From Acridotheres tristis (Eukaryota > Chordata > Aves > Passeriformes > Sturnidae), in the NCBI GenBank assembly GCA_037013685.1, contig CM072885.1, forward strand, positions 22,844,125-22,908,124: a stretch of 64,000 bases of DNA, in the 5' to 3' direction. This document shows positions 1 to 11,111 of the stretch, piece by piece. The position numbers and the translations under genes were made by a program. Each line of letters starts with the position of its first letter. The first letter of the stretch is position 1. The notes under the pieces are model-generated. The model saw nothing but the letters and a program-made list of their open reading frames with translations, ran no database searches and was not told where the DNA came from.

Positions 1-2436
1 ATTCTCTCTTTGTTCTGTATCTCATAGGCAACATCTTCATACAAAGTGAGCTTTATTTTGGTTGCTTGCAAAGGTTTTATTATCAGAAACAAGTTCCTTC
101 TCCTTCCTCAGGTTCTAGTTTTGCTGTATCACTTATTAAACCATCTGCCTACTTTTATAAGATAGACCCATTACAGAGATCCTAGATCACACATCTGAGT
201 ATCACTTCCCCCTTTTTCTCAGGTTCCCAACTGGTCTATGATGTGTCTGGTTCTGTTTTTAGTAATGCAGGTGGTTAAAAATTTCACTGTTCATATTGCT
301 ACTGTACTGATTTGTAAAAGAGAATAGTATTATTAAACCTTAAATACAAGCTTTCAGTAACAGAATAAAAGTGGTTTCTCACAAGAAAATCAAGAGCTGA
401 GTACTTTGAATACTAATATATTATTATGATGATTATTTCAAGTGATTGTTTACCTAAGCGTTTGTTCTAATTGATACCCTGTTGAGAATTCTTTTTGTAG
501 AATATGGGGAGTTTTTTGTAATACTGCTTCTATTTATGTATAGAGATATTTAGCACAACAAGCAGGAAATTGCTAGTAAAGGGAAGAATTGGCCTATCAG
601 ACCTAGATTAGACTTGACTCCACTCAGTTTTGATAGATGTGAACTCTGTTTGAAAGCCTAGTGACTGTAGCTCTCTATAGTCCTACAAGTCTCCTATGCA
701 ACTGCAGAATTTCTCATTCTCTTGTGCTGAACCTGGTCCACCATGCACAATAACTTAATATTGATTTGGAGTATAGGATTTTATCATTTCACATGGTTGC
801 ATAATCACAACTGTAGTGCAGTATTTACCTGTCCTGGTGAATATTTAGTTTATGTAATATCACCTGGGGTAACATCACCTGGAAAGACCTAGAACAAACT
901 GTTCCAGAAAGGCCTATGAAGTGATGGTCAGGGCACACTTGCTATAAAAAACTGTATTTCAAAGTCCCCCTTTAAATCAGATAGAATCAGATACACATGA
1001 AAGAATGGACATGAAAACAAGTATCTCACAACTTCAGTGGAATGCAGTAACCAGGGGGTAACTTGAATAACCAGACAGGGTGTGACTGACATATCCTTAG
1101 AAGAATAGGTGAAAGGATTGTCAATTGTGAAAATCTGGAAGTACCTGAGTTACCTAAAATATTTATTGTCTTTGGGACTCTAGTTGTAAAATAGTTGCCA
1201 ACAGCATTATTGCAAGCATATAGAACATTTTATTGGTGGAAAGTCAAGTTTACTACAATAAAATACAAAACTTATTATATTTATATATATGGGTTGGAAA
1301 TATTCAAAAGTGATGAGGTGATTAGGAGAACTACCCAGGAACATTTAAGTTCAAGTCCTCAATCTAAACCTAAAAGAAGCAGTACTTAAACTTCTGCTTC
1401 CTATATCCAAGGTGAATAGTACAACCATATTTACCGGCCATGCTGAATTTGCTTATGTTCTTTTATTTCCTCTATGACTGTCTAATTAATGTAATTTCTA
1501 ACACATTGTGTGCATATGTTTATGCTTTTCTTTATCCAGTGCTGTGTCTGCAAAATCATTACTCTCTAATACTGAGGTATTATTTAAAATACCAAATATA
1601 ATTAGTAACTTATCTTCTTCTTGGAGTCAAAACAAGAGTTAATTTACTATTGCAATTATATTTCAAATTGGTGCTACCTGAGGAAAGCAGATTTATGAAC
1701 TGTGCTAGTTGCATTCTTTGATTCTACTACAAGATGTCAGCTTATGCTTCAATTCACAAACAAGCACAATGGAAATTGTAACATGGTACTTTTCTGCTTT
1801 CTTCCAATGTGGTCTGAATACCAACAAAATCACACAAGGTGAAATAGTTGTCTTGAAAACCCTCAGAAGCAGAAGTGTTAGCTTTGTGGTATTATAAATA
1901 AGTCTCACTATTCATTTGATTGCAATCTGCTATCAATTGAATTTGTTTAGTCCAAAACCAATAAAAATAAAATAATAAGGAAATAAAAAAGACAAAAGAA
2001 AATAAATCTATTGTCTTACAATTTTTAGGAGCTTGAAAAAAAATAAAAAACATCATTCTTTTTCTTTTCCACAGTAAAATTATTGGAGGAGATTCAGAAA
2101 TCAATTTGCACATTTTGCTTTTGAGAAAGTTATCTTTTTGATTAAGGATACTCTTCTGGTTTTCTCCTGTCTCTTCAGTGGCAATTCTGTAACTCAGGGA
2201 GGGTAATTGGATTGGAGGAGGGCATACTGAAAATTGTCATTTGCTGCCTGACCAAGATTTATGAATGCAGGAGATTGACTCATCATTAGAAGCAGGTTAG
2301 GGGATTCAGCTTTGAAATATGTAAAAATACATCATAAGAGACTTGGAGAAGAATAGCATAAAATAGTTTTGGTATGTGCATTTGGTGAAAAGGTTCATCA
2401 GTTATTTTCATTTTTACTGTAAGGAGGAAACTTCAA
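1..2436. other. Unique AT-rich non-coding DNA
   Basis: No gene, RNA or recognisable mobile element is seen. The longest open frames are 62 to 73 codons and are not preceded or followed by convincing splice sites. An A-rich stretch near 1960-2052 is low complexity. Ordinary intergenic or intronic sequence is the simplest reading. Confidence 0.6.
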
Positions 2437-2729
2437 GAGGGCAGATGACTCAGGTTGATTCAACCTCCTGCTCAAAAGAGGGCAGCCCAGGGTCTTGACA
2501 AGTTGAATTTGGAAATCTCTACTGAGAGAGATTCCTCCACCTCTTTGTGCAGTCTTTTCCAGTTCTTGACCTCTTTCACAGTGAATAATATACCCAAGGA
2601 GAATTTTTCTTACTCATGATTTTGGCTACCAGCCCTTGATCTTTTATTGTACCCATCCAAGAAAAAATTGAGTTCTCTCTTTACTGTAACTTCCTTTTAA
2701 GTAACGGAAGACTGAAATTATATTCCTCC

Positions 2730-3289
2730 TCTTGGGGGTTGGGTCTCTAAGTGGAATTTTCCCCATTGTAATGTTGAGAGGTTTGCAGGCTACACCCTGG
2801 CTGATGATGGGGGCGGGAGGGGGAAAAGAGGAGGAACACCGTGAGATCGGGGGGCAGCTGCGCTCTCTCGCTCATCCGGCTCGGAGAAGGACGGTCGCTG
2901 GAAACTCCGCTCTGCCATCCTGACGGAGGGGAGCTGCCTTCCTTGGCTGTGGGATCCCAAAATCTCCCTGCTCGGACTCTCGCTCTCCTGCATCTCCTGC
3001 TGACTTCAGCACATCCTTTTGGAGCATCGGGATCCGTGAGCAGTGTCTCCCTTCCGTCCTTCCCATCTGGGACACAGACGCCATTCACCACACTGCCCCT
3101 CCAGCCACGTGGGATCACCGCATCTCCTCCCCGCTCACCGGGGGCTGGCAGGCAGCACCAGAGCGGGAACTGCACCACAGAGGAAAGGTGTCCACAGCCG
3201 AGAGAACTGTTTGGAGAACTGTTTACTGGGCTTCCTGCTCTGTAGCTGTTGATCTCACAGTTATTGTTGTTGTGTTTTGTTTCCATTGT

Positions 3290-3321
<32 letters not shown>

Positions 3322-3478
3322 TATAAGTAAAGAACTATTATTCCTACCCCCATATCTTCGCCTGAGAGCCCTTTAATTTCAAAATCATAGTAAAGTGAAG
3401 GGAGGGGGGTTTATACTCACCTTTTCAAAAAGAGTCCCCTGTCTCATTTAGCAAATACCTGTCTTTCAAACCAAGACA
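2730..3478 (+). mobile_element. Solo LTR, family A, copy 1
   Basis: A 749-bp element whose right end is ...CAAACCAAGACA and whose left end is TCTTGGGGGTT, where the expected TG has mutated to TC. It is flanked by the perfect 5-bp direct repeat CCTCC at 2725-2729 and 3479-3483, the mark of retroviral integrase. It matches the copies at 8529-9245 (same strand) and 51188-51919 (opposite strand) end to end. There is no internal retroviral sequence, so it is a solo LTR left by recombination between two LTRs. A 5-bp duplication in birds points to an ERVL-like (class III) group. The centre is G-rich and GC-rich, unlike the surroundings. The short open frames inside it are by-products of that composition. 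Strand is inferred from the conserved 'AGTAAAGAACT' stretch near the right end, the likely polyadenylation area. Confidence 0.85.
3291..3325. repeat. (ACAT)n/(TA)n microsatellite inside LTR copy 1
   Basis: About seven ACAT units run into TATATATATATA. The corresponding place in the other two family A copies has no such run, so it expanded after insertion of this copy. Confidence 0.9.
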
Positions 3479-3700
3479 CCTCCCTATTCTCGTTTTCTCC
3501 GTGCTAAGCTTTTTCAAAAGCCTTTCCTGATATGTCATGTTCTTCAGCCTTTCCAATCATCCTGGTGTTTGTTGATTTGTCTCTTTTTTTGTCTCTGGTG
3601 TTGTTTGTCGCTTTTACCAGGGGTCCAAAACTAGACACAGTACTCCCAATACACACATTGAATTCAAAATCATGGATGAAAAAGAATAACCATTTGCTTC

Positions 3701-3760
3701 AATCTGCTAACTACATCCTCAATCTGCTAACTACATCCTCAATCTGCTAACTACATCCTT
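3701..3760. repeat. 20-bp minisatellite, three copies
   Basis: Three consecutive 20-base units (AATCTGCTAACTACATCCTC) are identical except for the last base of the third unit. The unit is itself part of the CR1 sequence it lies in, so a CR1 segment has been triplicated in tandem. Confidence 0.9.
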
Positions 3761-4560
3761 GCTAATACAGTCGCAGTAGGTATTTGGTCCTCACTGTTGT
3801 AAACATATCTCGATCCCAGGTCAGTTCTTAATGACATACTACCCAGAAAGTCTGTTCCCAGACTGGACTGATTATGGACTTTCTGCATGATAAGTAGAAG
3901 ACTATTTTGTATTTATTGATCAGTATGAGATTCTTATTAGTTCAGTTTTCCAGCTTGTTTATCTATTCACCAGCAAGAACATCCCAGCTCTCCAGCATAT
4001 CAACCATGGTTCCCAATTTGAAATAATACAAGAACTTGATAGGGTGAATAATCAGCGAGGTCACTGTCAAAGTTATTAAAGTATCATCCCTTTAAATCAG
4101 TTCCAGAGGAACATGCCTTAATTGATCACTAGGTACAGTTTGGCTCATTGGCCATTTACCTTTGGGTCTGATTATCCAAATTTTTCACCCAAATTAGACT
4201 CCACCCATCTAATCTTCAGTTTGGCTACCAGGACTCCAAGGAAGACCTTGATATAATAGAGATAATTGCATAACATTGATATACTCAAGGTAAATTGAGT
4301 TCACTGCACTTCCTTCAACCACAGAACTGGTCATCCATTCAGAAATGGAAAATACAATTTGCCTGTAAGAAATTGATGCTGACTATATCCAGTAATATAT
4401 TTGGGGTTTTTTGTTTCCTTCATGTACCCCAAAACAGCTTCAGATATTGAGAGTGAGTATTAGCTCTCTAATTCTGCCAGGAACTAAGGCTGACTCTTCT
4501 GTCTGCCTAAGAAGAAATTTTGGATGTGCTTACTTTCTGGGGCCTCTAGGATAGGAGGTT

Positions 4561-6715
4561 AAGTAATTTTAATCTAAATAACTAAATTTTAGTGTCTTTC
4601 CATGTATGTCAGTTACCTATCTTTCTTACCATAGCCAACAGAGGATCCAGATACCTAAAAGAATCTACTGCCACTGGAGAAATACCTGAGACAGTCTCAC
4701 AAAACTGGAAGATATGACCAATGACCTGCAGAAGAATCATATTTTCCCATGTAAGTCGGAGATCAGGGAAGATACTGCAAAGAATCTCAGATGGAAATAA
4801 ATACATGCGCTAACAAACCGAATCATTCCATGGACAGCTGTTATAAATCTGAATCACCTTCTGGCTTTCACTAGTGGTATTAACTTTAATCTCAATGGCT
4901 TGTGATGAAAGCATAAGTTACGTTTGTAGCACAAATGAAAACACTATCTCTAGAACTAATTTTACCCTCCTTTGTCTGTATCTAGTTTTCATTTTCATAG
5001 CATCGATTAACAGGGTGTCCAAAGAGAAATTAATTACAAAACATTAGATTTTAAGTAGGTTGCAGAGCCTCACTGCTTGTGTATTGCAAAGGCGTGCATA
5101 AAATGGAAGATTTCCCCTTGTTCAGGTTGATGAGAACTCAAATAGATATGAATTGCACAGAGAGATCCTCTCAGATCTTTTTGTGCCAGCAAATACTCCC
5201 AAACTGCTTGTATTTTTACTGAATGCACCTCCACTGTACAAAGAATTTTTGCTAAGAACACTAGGAAATTTTGTCAATGGGGGTCATTTCACTGATAAAT
5301 TACATTATTTATTCATAGCTCTTAGAAAAAGGGGGAAAAAGCGTTCTAAAATTTCCCATTTTTAATAACATGAATACTGTATCTTTTACAGCATTTATGT
5401 TATTGTTCTGTTGTTTAGTGGCTTTTCCCCCCTTTCCTTATCCTTCTTTAGCTGTCTGAAATCTTTAGCTTCTTTAGTCTGAAATCTGTATTTTGGAATT
5501 TAAAAAAGTATGTAAATACAGGTGAGACCTGAAGAATGTCCTTGAAAAAGCAAGTGTGAAAAGTTTTTTATGGAAGAATAAAAGTACAACAGTCGTTTCT
5601 GCATCTGCTATAATATACCAGAGTTTGCAAATTTCCTAAGTTACTCCAGGGCAATGGTTAGCATTACCAAATTCTGCATCTCATCTGTACAAATGTACAG
5701 TAAAAATAGATATTGACTCAGTTCTGCCATAAATTTAATTGGGTATATAACCATGCTAACTAACTTGTACTACACCACTTATAGTATTCTTAATAATCAA
5801 CCAATTTTCTCACAACAGATAAGAATGACTGTTGTGATCGTTTGTACTTGTACAACAGATGCACGTGATGATAACTTGTACTACACTACTTAGATAATTT
5901 CTAATGATAAAACTCTTTTTCTTATAGCAACTAAGAATTTGCATTATGTTTTTATCAAATCAGAACAGGGACTTCAAAAATCACCACTGTATAGAAGTCA
6001 TTGTTTACTTTGTGAAGTGTGGTTCTGATAGAAAAGTATAGTGATTCCTGCCCTAAATAAATAAGTCCTGGATTTCCCCTGAAAAAAAAATTGCACAAGA
6101 TGATATACAATTTGAAAAGAAAAAATAACGAGAAAACAATAATATGAAAATTATTTGTAAACTTTATTTCAGCAACAAGAACTTGAACAGTTTTTGAAAT
6201 TCTAGCAATTTATTGAGACCGCATGAAATGTCACTAAAAAAATAACAAAAAAAAGGTTAAAAATTAATGTTCCTGGATGTTAGCTTTTAAGATTTTGCTT
6301 GTTGCTAAAGAACAAGGAACTCTGAAAGCAAGCAAAACTAGTAATGATTAAGAGAGGGAGTGGAGGAAAGGAAAAAAAAGTATATTTCTGAATCATGTAA
6401 AATGCACAGTGCTTTTGTTGAACTAGTTCTGATAGCAAACATGAAATGCCAGTTCTGTGATAATTAGCAGCTGAACAGAAAACTTCTTTCCATTTTATTT
6501 TAAAGATTATACAGTGTGATAAATAGGTCTATATATCATAAGTCATCCCTTTGAATTTATTAGGCCTCTTTGTACAATTAATGTTCTCTGTGACAGACTA
6601 AATAACAGAATTTTTTATCTCAAGATCTGACTCTGCTTGGTTCACTCCCATAGATGTGTATAATTTCATCTTTTCAAATCTACATTTAATCGCTTTAGGA
6701 GCAAGAGAAGAGAGG
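4561..6715. other. Unique AT-rich non-coding DNA with a partial direct duplication
   Basis: No gene is recognised. The longest frames are 63 to 70 codons. A roughly 65-base stretch at 5761-5825 recurs in diverged form at 5872-5937. The remainder has only short A- and T-runs. Confidence 0.55.
5761..5937. repeat. Diverged direct repeat, about 65 bp, 111-bp offset
   Basis: The stretch starting TAACTTGTACTACACCACTT at 5761 recurs at 5872 with one mismatch in its first 20 bases. Similarity then fades over about 65 bases. It looks like an old local duplication. Confidence 0.6.
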
Positions 6716-8032
6716 TGTCATAGTTTTGATTTGCCAATTTAAATATGCTCATTTTTTGCTATAAGACAGAACTAGGAGTAAAACAGCAAGGCAGGCCTAA
6801 AACTTAAAAGGGTATAAAAGAAACTTTATTAATTACATAAAGAAAGAGAAAGAAAAAAAAATTCAGAACAAGATTTTCAGTCCACTCTTTTTTCTCCTTG
6901 TCTATTCTTTAACAATAACATATAAAGACATTTTAGACAGTTTTCTACTAAAATAATCTTATTCAGTTCACTTTGGAGAGAGGAGCTTCCTCTTGCTTGG
7001 TTATAGGGATCTCTTTCCCTAAAGGGGGAAGGAAACAGTTTTTTTTTTACTTCATTTTCACAAGTAGCAGCCGCCCGGGAACCTGCAGTTGTGGCACTTT
7101 TCTTCACTTCACAGCTTTCTCAGAGTTGTGCTTGTAGGCCATGTTGAACTCATGCAGTATTACTTTTAAGACTCAACTGTTCTAAAACAAAAGGTTTTTT
7201 CATCTTTTTTTTCTCTGTTCATGCTTCATTTTCAGAGAACCGAGACTCCCTTCTTTCCTCAGGGCAAAAGATTTTCAGAAAAACACAGGTGTTTTTTGGT
7301 CAAATGATCTATTCAATGGAACACTCTAACCTCCCATGTCTTTTTTTCCCATGGTTTATAGGGATATTCAATGTAGCATCAGTTCATCCCTACAATGTAC
7401 AAAAGGATTTTCAGCCATCTTCACAGCATCTCCTCATTCTCCTTCCATCTAAAATAACTTAGCTCTTGCTTCACTGACTTCGGAGTATCTCTTTTTTCCC
7501 TTTGCACTCCTGGAAGTATTGAAAAGTCTGCAAGTCTTATCTGAGCATTGAAAGAGCTAAGATTTTACACGGGAAAAAAAAAAACAAACCCAAGGCTACA
7601 GTGCTGGAGCTGTGCCAAAATCTCAAAAACTCGGCCGTGCTGGAAAAGGAGAAGCGGAGGGGAAAAGTGGCTGGGATCTCAAATCAGCCTGAGTCTCCCT
7701 GGCCACTGTTGATGGCCACCCCTCCTCCCTGCTGGGCCCTTCCAGTCCCCACACAGGGGGGCCCGGCCCTGCCCCCTGCCAGGCCCGCAGGCCTGCAATG
7801 GAGCCAGGCCTGGGCCCTGCTACCTGCACTGCTGCCGGAAAAGAAAGAGGGCTCAATTCTGGGTTACCTCCTTGGAAATGTGTGTTCACGGAGCGAACTG
7901 ACTTTCTCTAATTGGTTTTTCAGGCTGTCAATAACCAAGCCACCCTTCAATTGGTCACTATCAACTCCCAGAGGAAGTTCTCATAGAGAGAACTTCTCTC
8001 TGAGTTTCTTTTCCCCAGGTGAAACCAGCACA
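6716..8032 (-). mobile_element. LTR, family B, copy 1
   Basis: A 1317-bp block starting TGTCATAGTTTTGATTTG and ending GAAACCAGCACA. It is collinear with 59412-61479 apart from the family D insertion in that copy, so the two define the ends of one LTR family with TG...CA termini. An AATAAAG signal lies on the minus strand (plus-strand CTTTATT near 6825) about 110 bases before the minus-strand end, which suggests minus orientation. The flanks AGAGG (6711-6715) and TTCGG (8033-8037) do not match, unlike the other copy, so either the duplication has decayed or the ends come from two different insertions. The GC-rich centre (7600-7860) carries chance open frames of up to 151 codons. Confidence 0.75.
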
Positions 8033-8037
8033 TTCGG

Positions 8038-8523
8038 AAAGAAGATTTGTTCTTAACATGAAGCAAATATATTTTGAGAGTCTTGTAACTGCCTTCTATC
8101 CAAACTGAAATTAGATCCTATGAAAATGACAGAATTAATTTTTGTCCTCTGCTAATCTCAAATACATACAAATTGAGAACTGAACAATATGTTGTCACTC
8201 TTCTTCACAGTTAAAAAATACAGCACTGATCATGAGCTGAAATCCTGGGCCATAGTGCAGAACATTTGAATCCATAATTAGGTGTTTCTTCAAAGATGGA
8301 ACATCAAATGAACTCTCAAACTAAACATAGGCAGCAGGCATGATACTTTTGTCATTAACAGCTCATTAGAAAGGGGTGCATGTGTGTGTGCGTGTTTATT
8401 ATTGAATTGTGAATTATTGACTGAAATTGCTAGAAGCCACTGTTTCCAAATATTATTCCAAATACAATTTAGATATTAAATCTCTTGGAAAATTGTTTTT
8501 TCATGAGTGCACACTTTCTAGAA
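8038..8523. other. Short unique spacer between LTRs
   Basis: About 490 bases of AT-rich DNA with a short GT-rich run near 8378-8396. Nothing else is recognised. Confidence 0.55.
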
Positions 8524-8528
8524 CCCTA

Positions 8529-9245
8529 TGTTGGGGGTTGAATTGTTCCCTTTTCTTTCTGTGGAATTTTCTCCCATTGTTATGCTAAGTAGTTGTGGCT
8601 ACACCTTAAAACGACAGATAATGTTCTCTCGTAGGGGGGTGGGTGGAGGGGGAGGGGGGGTACCGGAAAAGGAAAGGTGGGATGGGGGGTCTGGGGTGGG
8701 GACTCTCTCTCACTGGGCTCGTGGAGGTAGAGGATGCCCCGGTGCTCTGATCTGTCATCTCCCCCTGCCATCCCAGCGCTGAGATCCACGCTCCCTGCCT
8801 TTGGACATCGCTCTGCTGCTCTCCCACCTCACCCTACTACCTCCGGACACTCTGCTGAGCACCACGACCGACACTGTGAGGGGAAAGTCACTTCCTCATC
8901 TTTCTCACCCCTGGGCCTCCGCCGCCATCACTCCAGCCCTCTTCAACTGCGCGGGACCTGCCCTGCCCCCACAGCACCGGTAACTGAGCGCAGGGAGACG
9001 GCCTGTGGCAAAAAGGGACTGGAACTGAGTTATACTGTTCTGTTCTGTTGTCAGTTTTTATAGCTGTTGTTGTTTTCTGCCTTGTTAGATATCAGTAAAG
9101 AACTGTTATTCCTATCCCCACATCTCCTGCCTGAAGGCCTCTGATGTGAACCTAAAATAATTAAAAGGGAGGGGGTTGCACTTTGCATCTCAGGAAAGGG
9201 GCCCTTGCCTTTCCTTAGCAAATACCTGTCTTTCAAACTAAGACA
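8529..9245 (+). mobile_element. Solo LTR, family A, copy 2
   Basis: A 717-bp element starting TGTTGGGGGTTGAATTG and ending CAAACTAAGACA, flanked by the perfect 5-bp duplication CCCTA at 8524-8528 and 9246-9250. It is the best-preserved same-strand match to copy 1 and the reverse complement of 51188-51919. It has no internal retroviral genes. A very G-rich stretch at 8634-8660 lies in the probable U3 region. The conserved stretch near 9095 (CAGTAAAGAACTG) is the likely RNA-end region. The three copies share terminal sequence but have different duplications, so they are independent insertions and not a segmental duplication. Confidence 0.9.
8634..8660 (+). other. G-run cluster with quadruplex potential
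   Basis: Runs of at least three G are separated by one or two bases (GGGGGGTGGGTGGAGGGGG and beyond). This satisfies the usual G-quadruplex pattern on the plus strand, inside the probable U3 of the family A LTR. Folding is inferred only. Confidence 0.6.
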
Positions 9246-9293
9246 CCCTACTAAGTTTAACTTCTGGGATATCCTTATTAGAGGCTTGAAAAC

Positions 9294-11106
9294 TGTATTT
9301 AGTTTGCATGACGAGCCTTTGGGAGTGGTGGGCCTACAGGGGTGGCTTCTGTGAGAAGCTGCTTCCTCCATATCTAGCAGAGCCAATTCCTGGCAGCTCC
9401 AAAGACAAATGTGATGCTGGGCAAAGCTGGGGCAATAAGAAATAGTAGTAACACCTCCATGACAACATATTTAAGAAGGAAAAATAAAGATATTGCGCAG
9501 ATGTAATGGTGCCAAGGGAAAAGTAGGGTGGTAATATGTGAGAGGAACAACTATACAGACAGCAAGGCTGGTGCAGAAGGAGGGAAAAGAGCTGCCCCAG
9601 GTGCTGGAGCTGAGTTTTCTCTGCAGACCATGGTGCAGACCATGGTGAAGCAGCTGTGCCCCTGCAGCCCATGGCATGGGAATGCAGAGATCCCTCTACA
9701 GCCCCTGGAGAAGCCCCATGTTGGAGCAGGTGGATGCCTGAGAGGAGGCTGTGATGTCATGGGAGGCCTGTGCTGGAACAGGGTCCTGGCAGATACCTGC
9801 ACACCCATGGGGAGGGAGACCAGCTATGCTGCTGGAGCAGGTTTCCTGGTAGAACTTGAGACTCCATAGAGGACATGATGGAGCAGGCTGTGCCTGAAGG
9901 ACTACACTGCATGCAAAGGTATCCACACTGGAGCAGTTCATGGAGAACTGTTGCCTGTGGTATGGACTCATGTTGGAGAAGTTCAGCTGTCTCCCATGGT
10001 GGGGACCCCAAAGTGGAGCAGGGCAGCAATTCCTCTCCCTGAGTGGAGGGAGAAACATGTGATGAACTGACCATAACCCCCATTCCCTGTTTCCCTGCAC
10101 CACTGGGGAAGCAGATAGAGTTGGGATGGAGGGAGAGGTGGGAGGAAGGGTTTTTTTAAGGTCTTATTTTAATTCTCATTATTGTGCTTGGATTTTGTTA
10201 GTAATAAAATAAATTGTGTCTAATTCTAATTCTAGCCTGTTTTACCAATAGTTGGTGAGTGATTTCTCATAGTCCTTAACTCATGAACCCTTTGTTCCCC
10301 TGTCCAGCTGTGAAGAGAAGTAACAGAAAGTCTTTGGTGAGTGCTGTTGGAGTCAGTAAGTCAGGAGTCTCTCTGATTTCTTCAGGGAGAGATCAGAATG
10401 CAGGGATTGAGTTGAAACCTTTAGATGGATTGAAGTATATTAGGCCTCTCACTTATAAAGCAGAGGTGAAGATTTAGGTTGTAACATAAGTGAGAGAAAA
10501 TAAGTAAGTAAATGGAATAAGTTTTAAGTGCTTTTAGTGAGTAAAAGGTCTTAGATGCCTGAGAAGTAGTACATGTTCTAGTGAAGGTTGAAAAACATGC
10601 TAGTGTTTCCTTAGAGGCTCCAAGAACCTAGCTTCAGACACAATAGAGTTAGAGTTAAGAATATTGCTTACATATTTCAGTTAGAACAAGATAGGCCATG
10701 AATGTAGTCTATACGTAGTCTGGCGTGCTAAGAAACCAGAATTCTAATAGGTTAAGGAGTAGTGGTCCGAGTTTGTGTCTTAGCTAGCTGGAAAGTTTCT
10801 ATAAAAGAACATGCATCAGGGAGAGCTGGTGCTCTATGCCATGGCTTTATGCCATGTGCATTTTGCCATTGCATTTTGCCACTGCAGCTTTGCCATTGCT
10901 TTTAGCTATTGCTTTGCCTTGCTTTGTATTTGCTTTTGAGACTGATGTGCTTCTACAATCAATAACTTTATAGCAACTATTAGCCGCTTCGCTTTATAAA
11001 CAATAATAGAAGAAGAAGCCCGACAGTGTGGGTTCACAGGAGGCACCCGGAGGTTCCCTGAAACCTCACAGAGTGCCTGGCCTCCAACCAACATCAACAC
11101 ACGACA
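9294..11106 (+). mobile_element. Solo LTR, family C, interrupted by family D
   Basis: The element starts TGTATTTAGTTTGC and ends CACACGACA, and is flanked by the 5-bp duplication AAAAC at 9289-9293 and 11107-11111. Once the family D LTR at 10345-11070 and its 6-bp duplication are removed, the remainder (about 1.08 kb) is continuous with the common passerine LTR whose reverse complement begins TGTGGTGGGTT. An AATAAA signal at 10203 near the right end supports plus orientation. The other family C pieces (15405, 18673, 32112, 55110-55672) are on the minus strand. The repeated 'tgctggagcagg' style motifs at 9600-9900 belong to the family's GC-rich body. There are no genes; open frames here are chance. 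Confidence 0.8.
10345..11070 (+). mobile_element. Solo LTR, family D, copy 1 (nested in family C)
   Basis: A 726-bp element starting TGTTGGAGTCAG and ending GAAACCTCACA, flanked by a perfect 6-bp duplication GAGTGC at 10339-10344 and 11071-11076. Six-base duplications are typical of avian class II (ERVK-like) elements. It lies within the last 70 bases or so of the family C LTR, so it is younger than that insertion. The second copy is 59844-60650. The centre has repeated short TTTGCCATTG-like units (10855-10920), and it lacks about 80 net bases present in the other copy. Confidence 0.85.
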
Positions 11107-11111
11107 AAAAC

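Larger units (their letters stand above)
2437..4560 (-). mobile_element. Old CR1 LINE, 5'-truncated, split by a solo LTR
   Basis: Read on the minus strand, 4560 to 3484 and then 2729 to 2437 follow the order of avian CR1 from the reverse transcriptase region into the 3' part. Recognisable landmarks on the plus strand are the antisense of the RT segment near 4285-4385 (ending in the 'atgctgac' landmark), the segment near 3625-3645 that reads 'actagacacagtactcc', and the region 2460-2729 that matches the CR1 3' portion. The copy is heavily decayed, with many stops and small indels, so it is old and cannot encode a working enzyme. A family A LTR at 2730-3478 interrupts it, and a 20-bp tandem triplication sits inside it at 3701-3760. 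The right boundary is approximate. Assignment rests on remembered CR1 consensus, not on a search. Confidence 0.75.

Noticed and set aside
2747..3310. 187-codon minus-strand frame and several overlapping frames
   Set aside because: All lie within LTR copy 1 of family A. The N-terminal part is translated microsatellite. Frames exist on both strands at once, which is typical of GC-rich non-coding sequence.
3287..3325. CRISPR-like or regulatory array of short repeats
   Set aside because: It is a plain ACAT/TA microsatellite with no spacers.
7601..8056. 151-codon frame
   Set aside because: It lies in the GC-rich part of a family B LTR. The second copy at 61089-61449 has different frame lengths because of indels, so no protein is conserved.
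2437..11111. A complete provirus with two family A LTRs at 2730 and 8529 as its ends
   Set aside because: The two LTRs have different target duplications that each close perfectly on their own, and the DNA between them is CR1, unique sequence and a family B LTR with no retroviral genes.
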